Source: Salminus brasiliensis (Eukaryota > Chordata > Actinopteri > Characiformes > Bryconidae). From it: 64,000 nucleotides of DNA. Below the pieces are notes generated by a model. The model had not been told where the DNA came from and did no database searches. It worked only from the letters and a program-made list of their open reading frames with translations. Positions 36,441 through 49,800 of the stretch are shown here, one piece after another; positions within the stretch are counted from its first letter, which is position 1, and the number at the start of each line of letters is the position of its first letter. Both the position numbers and the translations under genes were made by a program. The stretch lies in contig NC_132881.1 of NCBI RefSeq assembly GCF_030463535.1, forward strand, positions 2,951,526 to 3,015,525, given 5' to 3'.

Positions 36441-38130
36441 TATCTTGTTCTCATATCTAGTAATAATAGTTCAATAGTAAATAATAGTATTTAGGAACAC
36501 CCCCAGCCTCCTGTTTAATCCCTTACGCTCCATGACGTCCATTACACCCTAAGGATTACTAATGAGTAACTAATGAGTTGTTGCCAAGGTATAATAACAG
36601 TAGTATGAAAAAAAACGACTCTACGGAACCAGTGGTGGTTCCTGTTTTTTTAAGAGGTTATGGGTCAGGTAGTCTGATCCTGTTCTGATCAGAATACGCT
36701 TTCTGCTTGTTCGGCTTTCCTCCCCAGAATCCTTCACAGCGGAGGAGACCGCAACTCCCCATACACAAACCCTAAAAAGTGTGAGCACAACAGCGAAGGC
36801 GGAGTCAGGTCAAGTAACGCCGCCCTGGGCAAGATCCCACTGCCGTGGCTGCAGCTTAAAGCCATGCCATCCCGAGCGAGAAAGACGGCGGTGCTGCCAA
36901 GCTCATGCGATTGCCACCTCAAGAATTCCATTCTGGGTGCTGCCAAACCTCAAAAAATGTGAGAGAGTGTAAGCGATGCCAACTCGACAGAGATCCTAGC
37001 CTTTTAAAAAGGAGGCCTTGGCCAGCAATTCAATTCGGAGATGCCAACCCTGCAAAACCCCCAACAGCAGCCACTGCCAAGCTGAGCAGTGCCAAGCGCT
37101 AATATTACTGTATTACCATAAACACCACAGTTGCAGGCCTAAAATATCAATTATTAGAAGGTCACCCCTCGCGAGCGCCTTTGTTTAGGACAAATTTCCA
37201 ACGCGGTCCCACTTTCAAACGCTGCCGAGGACATCACGCCCAGTAAGGGCCGTCGCCGGGGGGCCCGAGAGCTGCTTTTTGTTTTGCGGTGATAATCCTG
37301 TGGGTTCGAAAACCACTCCGAGACACATTGCCTGTAGATTCCAGTCTTAAGACCAGTAACAGCACGAGTGTGTGAGTCTGTTTGTATGTGTGTGTGTCGT
37401 CTTTGGAGCTGAGCTGGATCTGGCGCAAGGCCCAGTGTCTGCGTTTCTCACTGAGTTATACCAACAGATGCTGTGCAGAATCACTTAGCCCTCGCAAAAC
37501 GCTTCCACCACCGAGTCTCAAATACCTTCGCGTCCCCAGACACTCGCTCCACCAAAAAACAAGGAGGAACACTGGATATTTTCTCTGGAGGGTCTCGGCT
37601 TCAGTCCTGTAGGCCCGTCGATCCGCACACTACCCTCTGTCCAACGCATCCGATTTGGATCATAAAGCGCTGGGTTAACCACTGTTCCTCTGAACGAACG
37701 TTGGCGATACTCCAGTTGATTCCAACCGCCTTCTGCTGCATCTGTAGGGAACGGCTGCCTACCAAAGAAATGTACTCTGTGTCCCTGTTTTGAGGGATTA
37801 TTTTTATTACTGATACACAAATAAAGCTCAACAGGCCATCAGGAACACCGTACCAGCAGTAACAGCCCCGTAACAGTGACATCTGACAGAGCAGAAGGGC
37901 TCTCATTGTGAGGGGTTAAAAGGCAGGTGGGTCTGGGCTGAGAGAACCGAGTGAACGCTCAGGAGAACATTAGGAATCTGATTGGTTTGAATTGGCCCAG
38001 GCTGACAAAGGAACGCTATAATCATTTGCCACGCTCCTTTCAGGACTCAAGGTTCTAGATACATCAGCAGCTGTAAATGTAAGCAGGAGAGTGAGCGAGG
38101 TTCTGTTAGTTGTTAGTAATGATCAACAGT
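36441..38130. other. Intergenic, no gene seen
   Basis: At 36850-37100 the word GCCAA or GCTGCCAA recurs loosely, suggesting an old minisatellite. The overlapping frames at 37382-37906 on both strands lack recognisable domains. Confidence 0.4.
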
Positions 38131-39415
38131 GACAGCAGCTCAGCCTCGCTCCCCTTTAGACCTGGCCTCGACTCGGCCTGGCTCTCCCCTTTAGACCTGG
38201 CCTCGACTCGGCCAGGCTCTCCCCTTTAGACCTGGCCTCGACTCGGCCTGGCTCTCCCCTTTAGACCTGGCCTCGACTCGGCCTGGCTCTCCCCTTTAGA
38301 CCTGGCCTCGACTCGGCCAGGCTCTCCCTTTTAGACCTGGCCTCGACTCGACTCTCCCCTTTAGACCTGGCCTCGACTCGACTCTCCCCTTTAGACCTGG
38401 CCTCGACTCGACTCTCCCCTTTAGACCTGGCCTCGACTCGGCCTGGCTCTCCCCTTTAGACCTGACCTCGACTCGGCCTGGCTCTCCCCTTTAGACCTGG
38501 CCTCGACTCGACTCTCCCCTTTAGACCTGACCTCGACTCGACTCTCCCCTTTAGACCTGGCTCTCCCCTTCAGACCTGGCCTCGACTCGGCCTGGCTCTC
38601 CCCTTCAGACCTGGCCTCGACTCGGCCTGGCTCTCCCCTTCAGACCTGGCCTCGACTCGGCCTGGCTCTCCCCTTTAGACCTGGCCTCGACTCGGCCTGG
38701 CTCTCCCCTTTAGACCTGGCCTCGACTCTGCCTGGCTCTCCCCTTTAGACCTGGCCTCGACTCGACTTGGCTCTCCCCTTTAGACCTGGCCTCGACTCGG
38801 CCTGGCTCTCCCTTTTAGACCTGGCCTCGACTAGACCTGGCCTCGACTCGGCCTCACTCTTCTTTAGACCTGGCTTCGACTCGGCTTGGCTCTCCCTTTT
38901 AGACCTGGCCTCGACTCGGCCTGGCTCTCCCCTTCAGACCTGGCCTCGACTCGGCCTGGCTCTCCCCTTCAGACCTGGCCTCGACTCGGCCTGGCTCTCC
39001 CCTTCAGACCTGGCCTCGACTCGGCCTGGCTCTCCCCTTCAGACCTGGCCTCGACTCGGCCTGGCTCTCCCCTTCAGACCTGGCCTCGACTCGGCCTGGC
39101 TCTCCCCTTCAGACCTGGCCTCGACTCGGCCTGGCTCTCCCCTTCAGACCTGGCCTCGACTCGGCCTGGTTCTCCCCTTTAGACCTGGCGCTCCCCTTCA
39201 GACCTGGCCTCGACTCGGCCTGGCTCTCCCCTTTAGACCTGGCACTCCTTCTTTAGACCTGGCCTCGACTCGGCCTGGCTCTCCTTCTTTAGACCTGGCC
39301 TCGACTCCGCCTCACTCTTCTTTAGACCTGGCCTCGACTCCGCCTCACTCTTCTTTAGACCTGGCCTCGACTCCGCCTCACTCTTCTTTAGACCTGGCCT
39401 CGACTCCGCGCAGTG
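38131..39415. repeat. 35-bp GC-rich minisatellite, about 36 copies
   Basis: The unit reads CCTGGCTCTCCCCTTTAGAC then CTGGCCTCGACTCGG (35 bases). For example, AGACCTGG starts at 38901 and 38936. Some units lack the CCTGG block, and the last four are a CTCCGCCTCACTCTTCTTT variant. The 234-codon frame at 38767-39471 exists because a 35-base stop-free unit passes through all three frames in turn. It is not a credible gene. Confidence 0.95.
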
Positions 39416-39949
39416 AAGGCAGTCAAATCAGGCTGGCTGACGCTCAGGCCGTCTTTAGACTATACAGATAACTGGAACGATGAGTCTTCAGATGACGGAC
39501 ACTGAAAGTCTGCTTAAACTGCTAAAACAGAGAACCTGCCGAGTCATTCAGCGCCTCACAACTTCCAACATCAGCATAATTTTCAAATCATTCATCTGCT
39601 CTATATTACGAGGCGAGATGTGTGCACCCTCTCTACGTTGCCATTAACAACAGAAACGCTGCTTTAAGCATGGTGGCGGTGGCATCGCGCTCTGGGACAG
39701 TGTGAATGCAGCGAATGTGAATATCACCCCCAAGAACACAGAGCATGTGCAAAACATATGGACACACAAACACGAGCGCTCTCTCACACCCTGTGTATGT
39801 GTGTGTGTGTGTTTGGAAAGGGTGCAAATCCCTGTGACTAAGTGCGAGAGCGCCAAATGTCAGAGAGGGTAAACGAACACTGAATTTGCATTGAATTTAC
39901 ATGCGAGGGGGGGAGGGGGGGGTAACTGATCTTTAGGCCATAACACAGC

Positions 39950-39998
<49 letters not shown>

Positions 39999-40080
39999 GA
40001 GAGAGACGTTATCTTATCTTTTTTAGAAGCACTGATGAGGGAAACAGCACTGCAGGTGTTACCACTGCGACCTACATTAA

Positions 40081-40118
<38 letters not shown>

Positions 40119-40281
40119 TTTGTAGGTGAACTACATCTGCCTCCATGTTCTACAGTAAAGCATTTATGCTCATATTTATTCATTCAGAGGCCAAACCATC
40201 ACCACCATGACGGATATCCACAACCATAAATAACACACATACAGCAACCATAAGGGATTTTCCCCCTCATTCCACAGGTAG

Positions 40282-40324
<43 letters not shown>

Positions 40325-42053
40325 ACAACACTGCCCCCAAGTGTTCACACTTCATGTATTTAGGCTGAAAGTGTGTGAGCATAAAGCCAAACCATCAAGC
40401 CAAACTAAACATTTCATAAAAGTTCATAAAAGCTAGCGACACATTCATCACTGTATTATTCTCAGCACTAAAACAAGTCAAGCAACATGATAAAACATAA
40501 TAATTGATAAAATCTATTCTTTTTAATATAAATATAATCACTTCATTCATCATAAAAGCTACCCATATGAAAAACAATATCAACATGTATTTTAATGATA
40601 TAATATTTGATACAGTGCATTTGATTCCAAAATATGTCTATAATATCTAAACACATTATTTTTTTGATACATTGCCTAGACCAAATATTAAAAAATACAT
40701 TTATATTTAAACATGAGTTTAACATGAACACTTAACATGACATACAAATGATTTTAAATACGAATAAACAAAAAAACAAATAAAATAAAACAATAAATAT
40801 CATGATTAAATGATCGATTATTAACTCAGAACTAAAACAAATGTATTTTAGAACATATTTAATATTTAAAAAATATTAATGCAGAATATATTATTGTTGT
40901 TGACCTTTTATTTATTGATTTTTAAATGAATAATTAATGTTTTTAATTTATTTTCAATTAATTTTGAATTCATTAAATTTTTTCTTTATTTATTAAAATA
41001 TTTTATTTAAATGTTTTATGGATTTCTTTGGACATTCCTATACATTACAAAACATATATGATAAATACATGTCTAGCTATGTTTATATATATTTATAATC
41101 ATTTTAATAATTATAATATAATTCATATTTATATATCCCATATATGTAGCTAGCTAGCTTTCATATTTATAAAAACTAAAAATTCATTGAGCTGTAAAAG
41201 CTATTAATAGCATAAGCATAGCTCCCTGCTCCCTCAGTACGGGCAGTGCACTTTACTGAAAGCGCTTTATCATCCAAACAGCGTGTTGTACAACCTGTAA
41301 TCTAACACTGAGCTCTTTCTATTGGACCAACAGTGGTTTTTACATTAACATATTTACAGCCTACACTAAGGTTTTAATCCTAAGTACACTAAATAGTGAG
41401 CAGGGAGCCGTTTGAGATCAAGCCCAACGCCCCTGTTATGAACCAGTCTGTTTTCTGGCCGATAGCTACCACATCCAAGTGGCCCAAGTCAGTTACAGCT
41501 CAGCCAGGAACAGGTTTGAATACAGCAGCTGAATTTAGTTACGAAGATTCATTAATCTGTCCGATTTCTGGTCCATTTCTCAGACCTAATTCATAAAATA
41601 GCACCATCCCCATCATAGAGGTCAACAAAAAGGTCACCTTATCTTACCTTGCCTTGCCTTCCTTCCCAGAGTCCTGCTTCTCATCCCAGAGTTTCTGAAG
41701 AACTTCTGAAGCAGCCACCGGTTCACCAGGTCCGTTATCCAGGTGTTCCGCCCTTGTACTGGCCTATGTAATACAGTAGTCTCCAGGCAATCAATCCCAT
41801 GAAATGGACTTCGGAGATCCTGGATATCTGCTTCCCTGCATCCTTGGCTGAATGAGGTTTTGGGATATGGGCTGAAAGGTGGATCTGCAGGAGGATGGCT
41901 GGAGACCACTGTTTTACACCAGGTTCAGCTCACTCACAGTAGCGTGTGCCAGAGTGGCGTAGGTCCTCCTCTGATGTTTTTAGATCATTTAAGGTACCTT
42001 TACTGTTTGCTAATACACCTGGTCTGGCCCTGCTACGGCGCCCCAGCAGACTC
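39416..42053. other. Intergenic with microsatellites and AT-rich block
   Basis: GT/CA runs lie at 39952-39997, 40083-40118 and 40287-40322. Strongly AT-rich sequence occupies 40400-41200. No exon is supported. Confidence 0.5.
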
Positions 42054-42080
42054 GGGGGGGGGGGGGGGGGGGGGGGGGGG
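42054..42080. repeat. Homopolymer G run (27)
   Basis: Twenty-seven consecutive G. The length is likely unreliable in the assembly. The flank GATAGAACCCACAACCCT resembles the inverse of a SINE B-box region. Confidence 0.9.
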
Positions 42081-42144
42081 ATAGAACCCACAACCCTCAA
42101 CCCTGTGATCACCCCCCCCATTTTGGCTTTAATATGACTGATAA

Positions 42145-42640
42145 TAGGTGGGGACTACTTTCTTCCATTGCTCTGCGGCCCTGTGGTTCCCATCTCAGGA
42201 GGACTGGGGGTAGGCTTGGGCACTCTGGCTGGACCGCCCAGTCCCATATGGAGGTGGGTGCACGACCCGGTGTTCTGACACCTTGCAGTTTTTTCATGAC
42301 CATTGTTGCCCCAATTGTGCTACTTTAACTCTTTTGGGTCGGACTAGCCCTCGCTCCCCATGCCCATCCGTGAGCCTTGGGTGCTCATGGCCGATCCGCT
42401 GGAGCACTTTTGATGGATACTGACTACTACATACTGGGAACACTCCACAGGACATGCCTAATGTTTCGGAGATGTTCTGACCAGGACTGGGAGCATCTGT
42501 GTTCGCGCCCTTGCGTGAACCATGTTTCGGGCCACGGGCTGGTTCGTTCGTACCTACTGCGTAAAATTGGAAAGGAGACCTGGCAAAAGTCACCGGGTAA
42601 TCAACGTAATTCACCCGACAGTGGTTTTAATGTTGTGGCG
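42145..42640 (-). mobile_element. Tc1-like element, 5' half remnant
   Basis: Read on the minus strand, the segment starts at the terminus GCCACAACATTAAAACCACT. It runs through CAGTCCTGGTCAGAACATCT and AGGCATGTCCTGTGGAGTGT to GGTCATGAAAAAACTGCAAG and GCCACAGGGCCGCAGAGCAA. These match in order the left half (terminus plus N-terminal transposase) of the family seen at 17325-17645. Frames are broken and the catalytic half is absent. Confidence 0.6.
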
Positions 42641-43656
42641 GAAGAAAGAAACCCAAGCTGAAATCTAGGATATATTACCATTATTGGAAAAGCAAAAATA
42701 AACAACATCTCATTTTGCACATCGTCACATACTTCAGCATTCTCTACAGCTACATGAACCCCAGGCGAGCCGAACTTTATATACAGAGAACTTCAAAATA
42801 ATAAAAATAATGAAAAGTTCACGTTGTAGCCCTGGAAGAGTGGTAGAACCTTGTTTGGGTGGGGGGTGGGGGGGTCCCACCAAGATGGAAATTGTAAAAG
42901 AAGGGAAATAATAATAATAATTAAAAAAAAAAAAAAACAAAAAAAAAACAACAGAACAGACTCGAGTGCACAGGAAGGACTGGCTGTGTTTAGTTAAATA
43001 TGATTTTTTTTTTTCTCTCCAATGTGTGACAAAATATACACCCCCCTTCCCCATTCCACAATACAATGAACAAGGCCATGTAGCACAGGGTAGCGTTCAT
43101 GTTCCGATCCGAAATGAAAGTGCGACAGTCCTCTCCGAAAAGGCCGGCTGAACGTGCTCTCCATATGAGTGATTTCACTTGCATAAGATTCGAGATGTTA
43201 GTACTTTGTCGACGAAGAAACCGAAAACAGCCAACGTACATTTAAGCCCAAGGTAGAACGCAAGAAGGGAAACATAAATTACATACATTTTCATTTTCAT
43301 GTGAAGGATTATCTTCTAATCCTAGAAGAGTGACAAGCAGCATGACAGAAGAAGAAGAGTATGGCAGAAGGTTAATTATCGCCCCCCCTCACCCCCCTAC
43401 CCCCAACTCCTACAATAAAAGTACAACAATTTACAGACTCTAAGCTTCAATGGCATCGCCTTAGCATTGCCCTGCTGCACATTTTTAGGCACGAGCCCCT
43501 GCAACCCTCTATCCTGCTCAGCCGTAAGCATCCATGACTACAGTAGGGCATCTGCTCTACAACGATTCTGCCCCCCCCCCCCCCAAAAAAACTCCACAAC
43601 AGCTCAACTATTACCTCTGGAAAATGTAGTACACGACTCAGCTGCTGGGTGGGTTA

Positions 43657-43662
43657 TTTATT
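43657..43662 (-). terminator. Candidate poly(A) signal of bsdc1
   Basis: AATAAA on the minus strand, about 200 bases past the bsdc1 stop codon. It is the nearest canonical hexamer that I saw. Alternative, more distal sites are possible. Confidence 0.35.
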
Positions 43663-43862
43663 TGAATGCTCTCAGCTCTCGGAACTAAATTTCACAAGCT
43701 GGAGGCCACCCAGTCAGCAGAGCCTGGAGCCATTCTTCTCCTCCGATTGGCTGAATGAGAAGGTGTGGGCGTGGACTAAGAGTTTAGAGACGTTAAAGCA
43801 TGGTTCGTTCGGGAACGGTGAAGTCTCATGTCAGAGTCAAGCCAGAAATCGCCGCTTCAGCG

Positions 43863-46800
43863 TCAGTCCCAGTTCTCCCAGTCCTCATCTTCAAACTAGA
43901 AGAAAGGAAGGGGGGGGGGTTGAGGATAAGGTAAGCAGATTGAGGGCATTATGGGTATCTACAACACTAATAAAACATAGCAAAGCATATTGTCACGGTC
44001 ACACAAAAACACTACTTCTCTAAACCCGAGGCTCTCGTTCCGTGGCAGAGAGGCTAGAGAGCGCCCCCTCTTGTCAGCCAAATACGCCATTGTCTGATTA
44101 CTTTCGTCAATTTGTTGCTTTTATTTATTTATTTCATTAATTATTTGTAAATTTCCCTCCTTGGTTTTAGTCATTCCCTAATACCCATCCACCAGCTAGG
44201 GCTTCCCATTGCACAAACTGCCACCAGTGCTGGGAAGGACAAGACTAGCACGGTCCCTGGGCTTCTAAAGACCATAACTGTTGACATGAGTGTAAATAAA
44301 TGGGTCCAGTGGTACCTCCGCAGTGGCGTCGGCTTTTGACAGAGCCATCTGGACCTCCTCTTCCGTCATGTCCAGATCGAAGTCCTTCTCCCAGTCCTCA
44401 CTTACATCAGTACTGGAACCTGCAAAGACAGACTTCTATGAGGCGGGGGAAAGTGCTGGACAAGGGCAGAACTACGCCATCTGCTGGTTGCGTTCAATAG
44501 TTTAAATAGTCATTTATTACATCAGGGTTAAAGGATTAAAAAAAAATTTAAAGCTGGACATCAGCTATTAAAATTTATATAATAGTAGAATCTCAACCGG
44601 TCACCTATTAATAATAAAGATTTTATTTATATATATATATAGTGTTAAATGTAACTAAATATGGGGAGACTCAACATGTTCTGCAGTAAAACCTCCACTG
44701 TGCATTTGTTTAGATAGCTAGTAGTGTGTCATACAGTGTTGGAAAAACCACATAAGCAAGTAATCTGACATGGCTGGAGGCAAGCATGACTTCTACCCCA
44801 CCAATTCGCATCAATGCATTAGCCTCACAGCTGTAGACCCCCATGTACCTTGTGTGATCCGCTACATTGGGGGTATTTGATTGGAAGTCAATCTCAATCG
44901 CATCCCACTCTCACCTTTCTTGCCATTGTTGGAGGGCGTAGACTTGCCGCTGTCAGAATTGAGCTCGAACACCCGAAGGTCCTGCAGCCCGTCCTCTCTG
45001 GTTTGTCCTGCTCTGGCAGCAGCGCTGTTCTCAGCGGGGTTCCGTTCCGTCTCCGTCGCCAGTGAGGGGGTCACCTCTGGGGCTGCCTGCTTCTCCTCCG
45101 CACCCTCTAGCCGCGCCTCAGAGAGCTTGAGGGTGACCTCCTCGGCGGGCGCAGGCCTTCCGGCGCTCACCGGCTGCTCGGGCTGGTTCTCCAGCTGAGT
45201 GGGGAGGCTGATGCTGTCACTGCTCACTGAGGGGGTCACGTCAGACGCAGCATCAACAGGGGGGACTGCAGACAAGCAGGGGGTCTCTACGGTTATGGTA
45301 GGGTGCGCAGACTCATCAAGAGGAGGTGTGAAGTCTAGGCGTGACGTAGATGTGGCCCCAAGGAACTCATCTGGAGAGATTGTGGCAGAAGGGTGGTGGT
45401 TAATAGGAGTGCAGCAATATTTACAGACTACACGAAAGGCCCAAAAGTAAATGGACACCCTATTTAATTAGTGAATTTTTAAATTGCTCATAAGCTCCTT
45501 ATGAATACCCTGAATTTTAGAAGCAGTACTGAATGAGCAGGCGTCTACAAACTTTTGGATATACAGTGAATGAAGTACAGTGAGCCTAAAGATGCTAACT
45601 GGTCAATCTGATCTGATTGGTCTATATGATTTGCATTTGAATCGGATGGAGAAACACATGAGAGCGAAGCTTGTCTGATCTAAGCCGTGTTGAAATAACT
45701 GGGTGTCAGTGTGTGTAAACTGGGAATGCATCAGAATTCCAAAAAGGAAAAACTGACACTTCTGGACCCCAAAACAATGATGCGGTCAGTACAGAGGTGT
45801 CCAAAATGTTTGAGCATCAGTACAAAGATGGAGATATTGGGTCGTCCGTGTGCAGCCAATTCTGGAATTCTATGAGGAATTTTGGGAATACCGTCAAGAG
45901 AGGATATGAAGAGTTCGAACTGTCTACGGGTGGAGCTAGTTTTTGAATGTGGGAATAGTTCGGACTTTCAGTTTGGGTCTTATTAGTATATCAATGGTGT
46001 TCCAGCCTGGATGGGCTTTATATTACAGTATTACAACAGCAATAATTCCATTTTCCCCAATTTTATGGAAAATGGTCCTCTGGACACTGCGCAGCCCTAA
46101 GGATACAGTTGTGGGGAGCTGTGTCTAGCTATGAGATTAATCTGCTTTACAGCTCTACAGTGTGAGAACATTAAACTGAGACAAAGGCCACACCTTCCTC
46201 CTCCTCCTCCCAACCCAGGCTCTCAGACTGAGAGGTCTCCTCCGCTCTGCGCTTCAGCGCCACTCTCCTGGCCTCCTCCTGTTAACACACACACACACAC
46301 ACACATATATACGGGGTGTCTACATCACTGCACACACACAAAGCAAAGCCACAGACATGACAATCCCCACAAACATTTGGTTGGCTTCCAGCTTCCCCTT
46401 CTAAAGCTAGTGAGGGAGGAAGAAAAAAAAATCTGCTGAGCGCAGAGAGGAATGGAGGCCAGTGCTTTATTAATGGAATCTGTACGCCAGGCCGTGCCAA
46501 CTCTGCATTTCGGTCACCAAGGCCTGCTGGAACGGGACCACCTGGTGGCACTTAACACACCCCTGCACTATTTCCTATAAAAGAAATCAACTTTGGGAGT
46601 ACCGGCTTAATGCCGGCGTTGGAACGGACTACAGTTCTGCAGCTCGTTTCAACAGAGCCAGGCAGCCTTTTAGCTTTAGTCCCAACCCGAGTGACGAACC
46701 CGGTAAATTGATCCAACTGCTGCAAGTCGCAACAGAGACACTGTACCTGGTCCAACTGAAACACTCTGTAGAAGTAGCGCTGCCAAAACTCGGAGTGAGC

Positions 46801-49800
46801 TACTGCTGCTGGCACCTGGAAGAAAAACAAACAAACAAACAAATTAACAAACAAACAAATAAATAAACAGACATCCACATGAGGAACGTAAAAAAAAAAT
46901 AGCTACAGACTCAACCGACAACATCTTCAGAGGTTTACATGGAGGTTGTGGGACATTTACTGAGCCCTGCATTCTAGCATAGCACCTAACCTCAGGTGTT
47001 ATAAGACGTACGACACTCAAATCCAGACGGTGAGGCCAAAAGACTCTTCGGGGGTCTACAGCCTACATACGTGTAAGTGCTCCTTTTATAAACAGAACTT
47101 ACACTTCATTACTATAAGTGGCTTATATGGTTATATTCCTGTAATAATACTCTATCAGTGGTCACAGGATGGCAGTGCATAAATCGAGTAGCCAGTCCCA
47201 TCTCAGTCATTTATGTCTACTCTACTCTATAGATTATGGAAAGTGACAGAATTTGCAGTGTGTTGGTATCCATAAATTAGCTCTTAGCAATAGAAGTGCT
47301 GATTTCAACCCAAAAAACAGCCATTAAAACGTTGGTGTAACATAAAGGAAAGACAAAAGACAATCCCACCATTTTAGTGTAGAGGGCTCTGATGGAGGGG
47401 CTGTTGACCAGCAGCTCGGAAATTTCAGCTTTTTTCTCCTCCAGACTGAAGCTGCAGAGCCAGGTGTCAAACTGCTCCGGAGGGCCTGACGAAACAAACA
47501 GCGGCTTCTTATCTCCACAACCCACACGCAGCGCTTCACACTAGTCAACTGCGCCGCCATCAGCTGTTTTTTCACAAATCACCATGCAGTTCTCAGAAGA
47601 TGGAACCTTGAGGGCAAGGCGCTATTATTCCTCAACACTGACTTGAGCATTATCAGTGTCCTCCGGATCATATGATCACACGTACAGCCTGGAAATATCT
47701 GCTGAAAACAGTCATGAGAGGGGGGGAAAGACGGAGAGGAGAAAAGGAGAGAGGAAACATACCGTCAGGCTCGTTGCAGTATGTTGCAGGATCCGCCTGT
47801 AGACTGTAGAGACGGGCCTGGAGAGAAGCACAGCTCAAATTACTCAAAAACGCTCATCTGACTGCTACCAAAGCTCCTTTATCCGCGTTAATTGGCGTTT
47901 GCTGAGTTTCCCAAGACACTGTAAAATCATTTACCACACATGTATGATTACCACGTCCTATACAAACAGCCCTCAGCTCTGAGCTCTTGCAATCCAGCCC
48001 AATTGTGATCCTTAAAACTCTTTTATTATCGTCAAAAAACCAATAACTGGTCATTTTGGTCACTATACTACTACTAATAATAATATGTAATACATTCATA
48101 CTGACATTCAAGCTTTACGCAGTGAGAGAAGACAGAGCGGCCTCATAATCCTTGTCTAACAACCCTTAAAGCTCCAGTCTGACCTTGCCGCTGTCGTACA
48201 CCTCTGTAGTCCCAGCTGGGGTGGCCACCAGGGTTATCACATCACAGTCGATGGTCTTATCGGGTGGAGGGGCGAGAGTGTCTGTGATCACGCCCAGAAT
48301 ATTGGAGATGCCCCTCTTCATTTTCTCTGTGGTCTCCGACGAGCCTTCCACCTACGATCGAAACACAGATTCGGACTCAGAGGAATGACCGGCCTGTGTG
48401 TTCTATGTAAGAGGCATGTTTTTTATCACAGTCACTTTAGAAAGCACAGGGTCCGTACCGCCAGCTTGTTCCTGACGGCGCTCGCTGTGGCCACGATAGA
48501 ACATGCAGTGTCATGCTGCACCACGTTGGAAAACTCTGTTAAATCCCGCTTGAGGAACTCGTACGCTTCGGACGACTGCGGAAAAAACAAAGAAAGCAGT
48601 ACGTTTTAAGAAAATCGAAATCTCATTGTTATTAGACATGTTATCAGCCATGTCACTCCTCTGCTGCATTCTCTCTTCACTGGCTTCCTGTAGCTGCTGC
48701 CCAGGTCATCAGATCTACAAAGCCCAGGATGGACCAGCCAACCCCTCCGTATTTTATGGCGATGGCCAAAAGCCGATCGAGATCCCTTCCAGCTTCAAGC
48801 ACGGCTCGGCTCGGCTCGACCCGCCATCCTTTAAGGTCCACGGAAGACGAGCGTCCAGACTTTTTTCTGTCCTGCACCGAAGTGGTTGAACGAGCTTTCC
48901 CTGGGTGTCCGAACAGCAGAGTCCAATGCTCGCTGTCTTCAAACCCAGACTGAAGACCCTCCTCTTCTGAGAGTACTTGGGCGAAGAGTAGAGTATTATG
49001 GTCTCCTTACTGGAGTCTAAACTTAGAGGCATGTTTAAAATATTAGTCTATTCAAACTAGCTGAGGTTCTTCTTGAGTAAACAGTGAAGCACTTTTGTAA
49101 GTTGCTCTGAAGAAGAGCGTCTGCTAAATGCCTTAAATGTAAAATTAGACAGGCGAAATGAGGTGTAAGTAGGAAAATGATCAGACTCTCAGCTTCTCTA
49201 GGGTAGGATTCTCAAAATTTCACTGAGGTGACTGGTCAGCAAGATCATCCTTAAGACATCCCCTAAAGCAAGTCACAGCACAACACTAGGCTCAACCCTG
49301 TAGAGAAGGAGGCCCTTTAGCTGTTGTGCTCTGTGAAAAGACAGTGCATACAGCCAACGAGACGTACATATACACATGGGCAGAGCAGTGGAGACAACCC
49401 ACAGAGCACCCAAAGGATGCAAACATGTGAATTACAGCAAGGGGGGCTACCCTAGGGGCCTAGGCGGTATATACTACCCCCTTGCCCACACTACAATACT
49501 CACCCTGTCTTTGATGACCTGGTAGCTCTGTTGCAGCCAGCCACCCCACCATCCTCCTTCCCTGTGATCACAGACACAGCGACATTACACAGTTAATTAG
49601 TCTGCAGGGGGAAAAAAATCGTCAACGAGGCAATACCGTACGCTGTCCCCAGCTCCAGGAAAGCCGCCCAGGCCTTCACTCAAAGCTTCGCTACTGGAAC
49701 ACCCTCTTGCCCGGATCTTTCTACACGTCTAACGAGGCCCGTCGGCTGATCTTCAAGATCTTCAATCTTCCTAGGATCAGCCATGTGTCTCTAATACTGC

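Noticed and set aside
38767..39471. 234-codon open frame of repeated LDSAW/TRPGS/QTWPR phrases
   Set aside because: A 35-base unit read successively in three frames explains it fully.
39655..39760. Possible Tc1 transposase trace (AAGCATGGTGGCGGTGGCAT, CTCTGGGA)
   Set aside because: The resemblance to the KHGGGS-LWG region covers under 40 bases and the flanks do not continue it. Too short to claim.
42040..42115. SINE-like inverse B-box next to the G-run
   Set aside because: Only about 30 bases resemble a SINE and the G homopolymer obscures the rest. Not enough to annotate separately.
44881..45450. Plus-strand frames of 105 and 83 codons
   Set aside because: They are antisense to exon 9 of bsdc1, whose minus frame is supported by splice sites and protein similarity.
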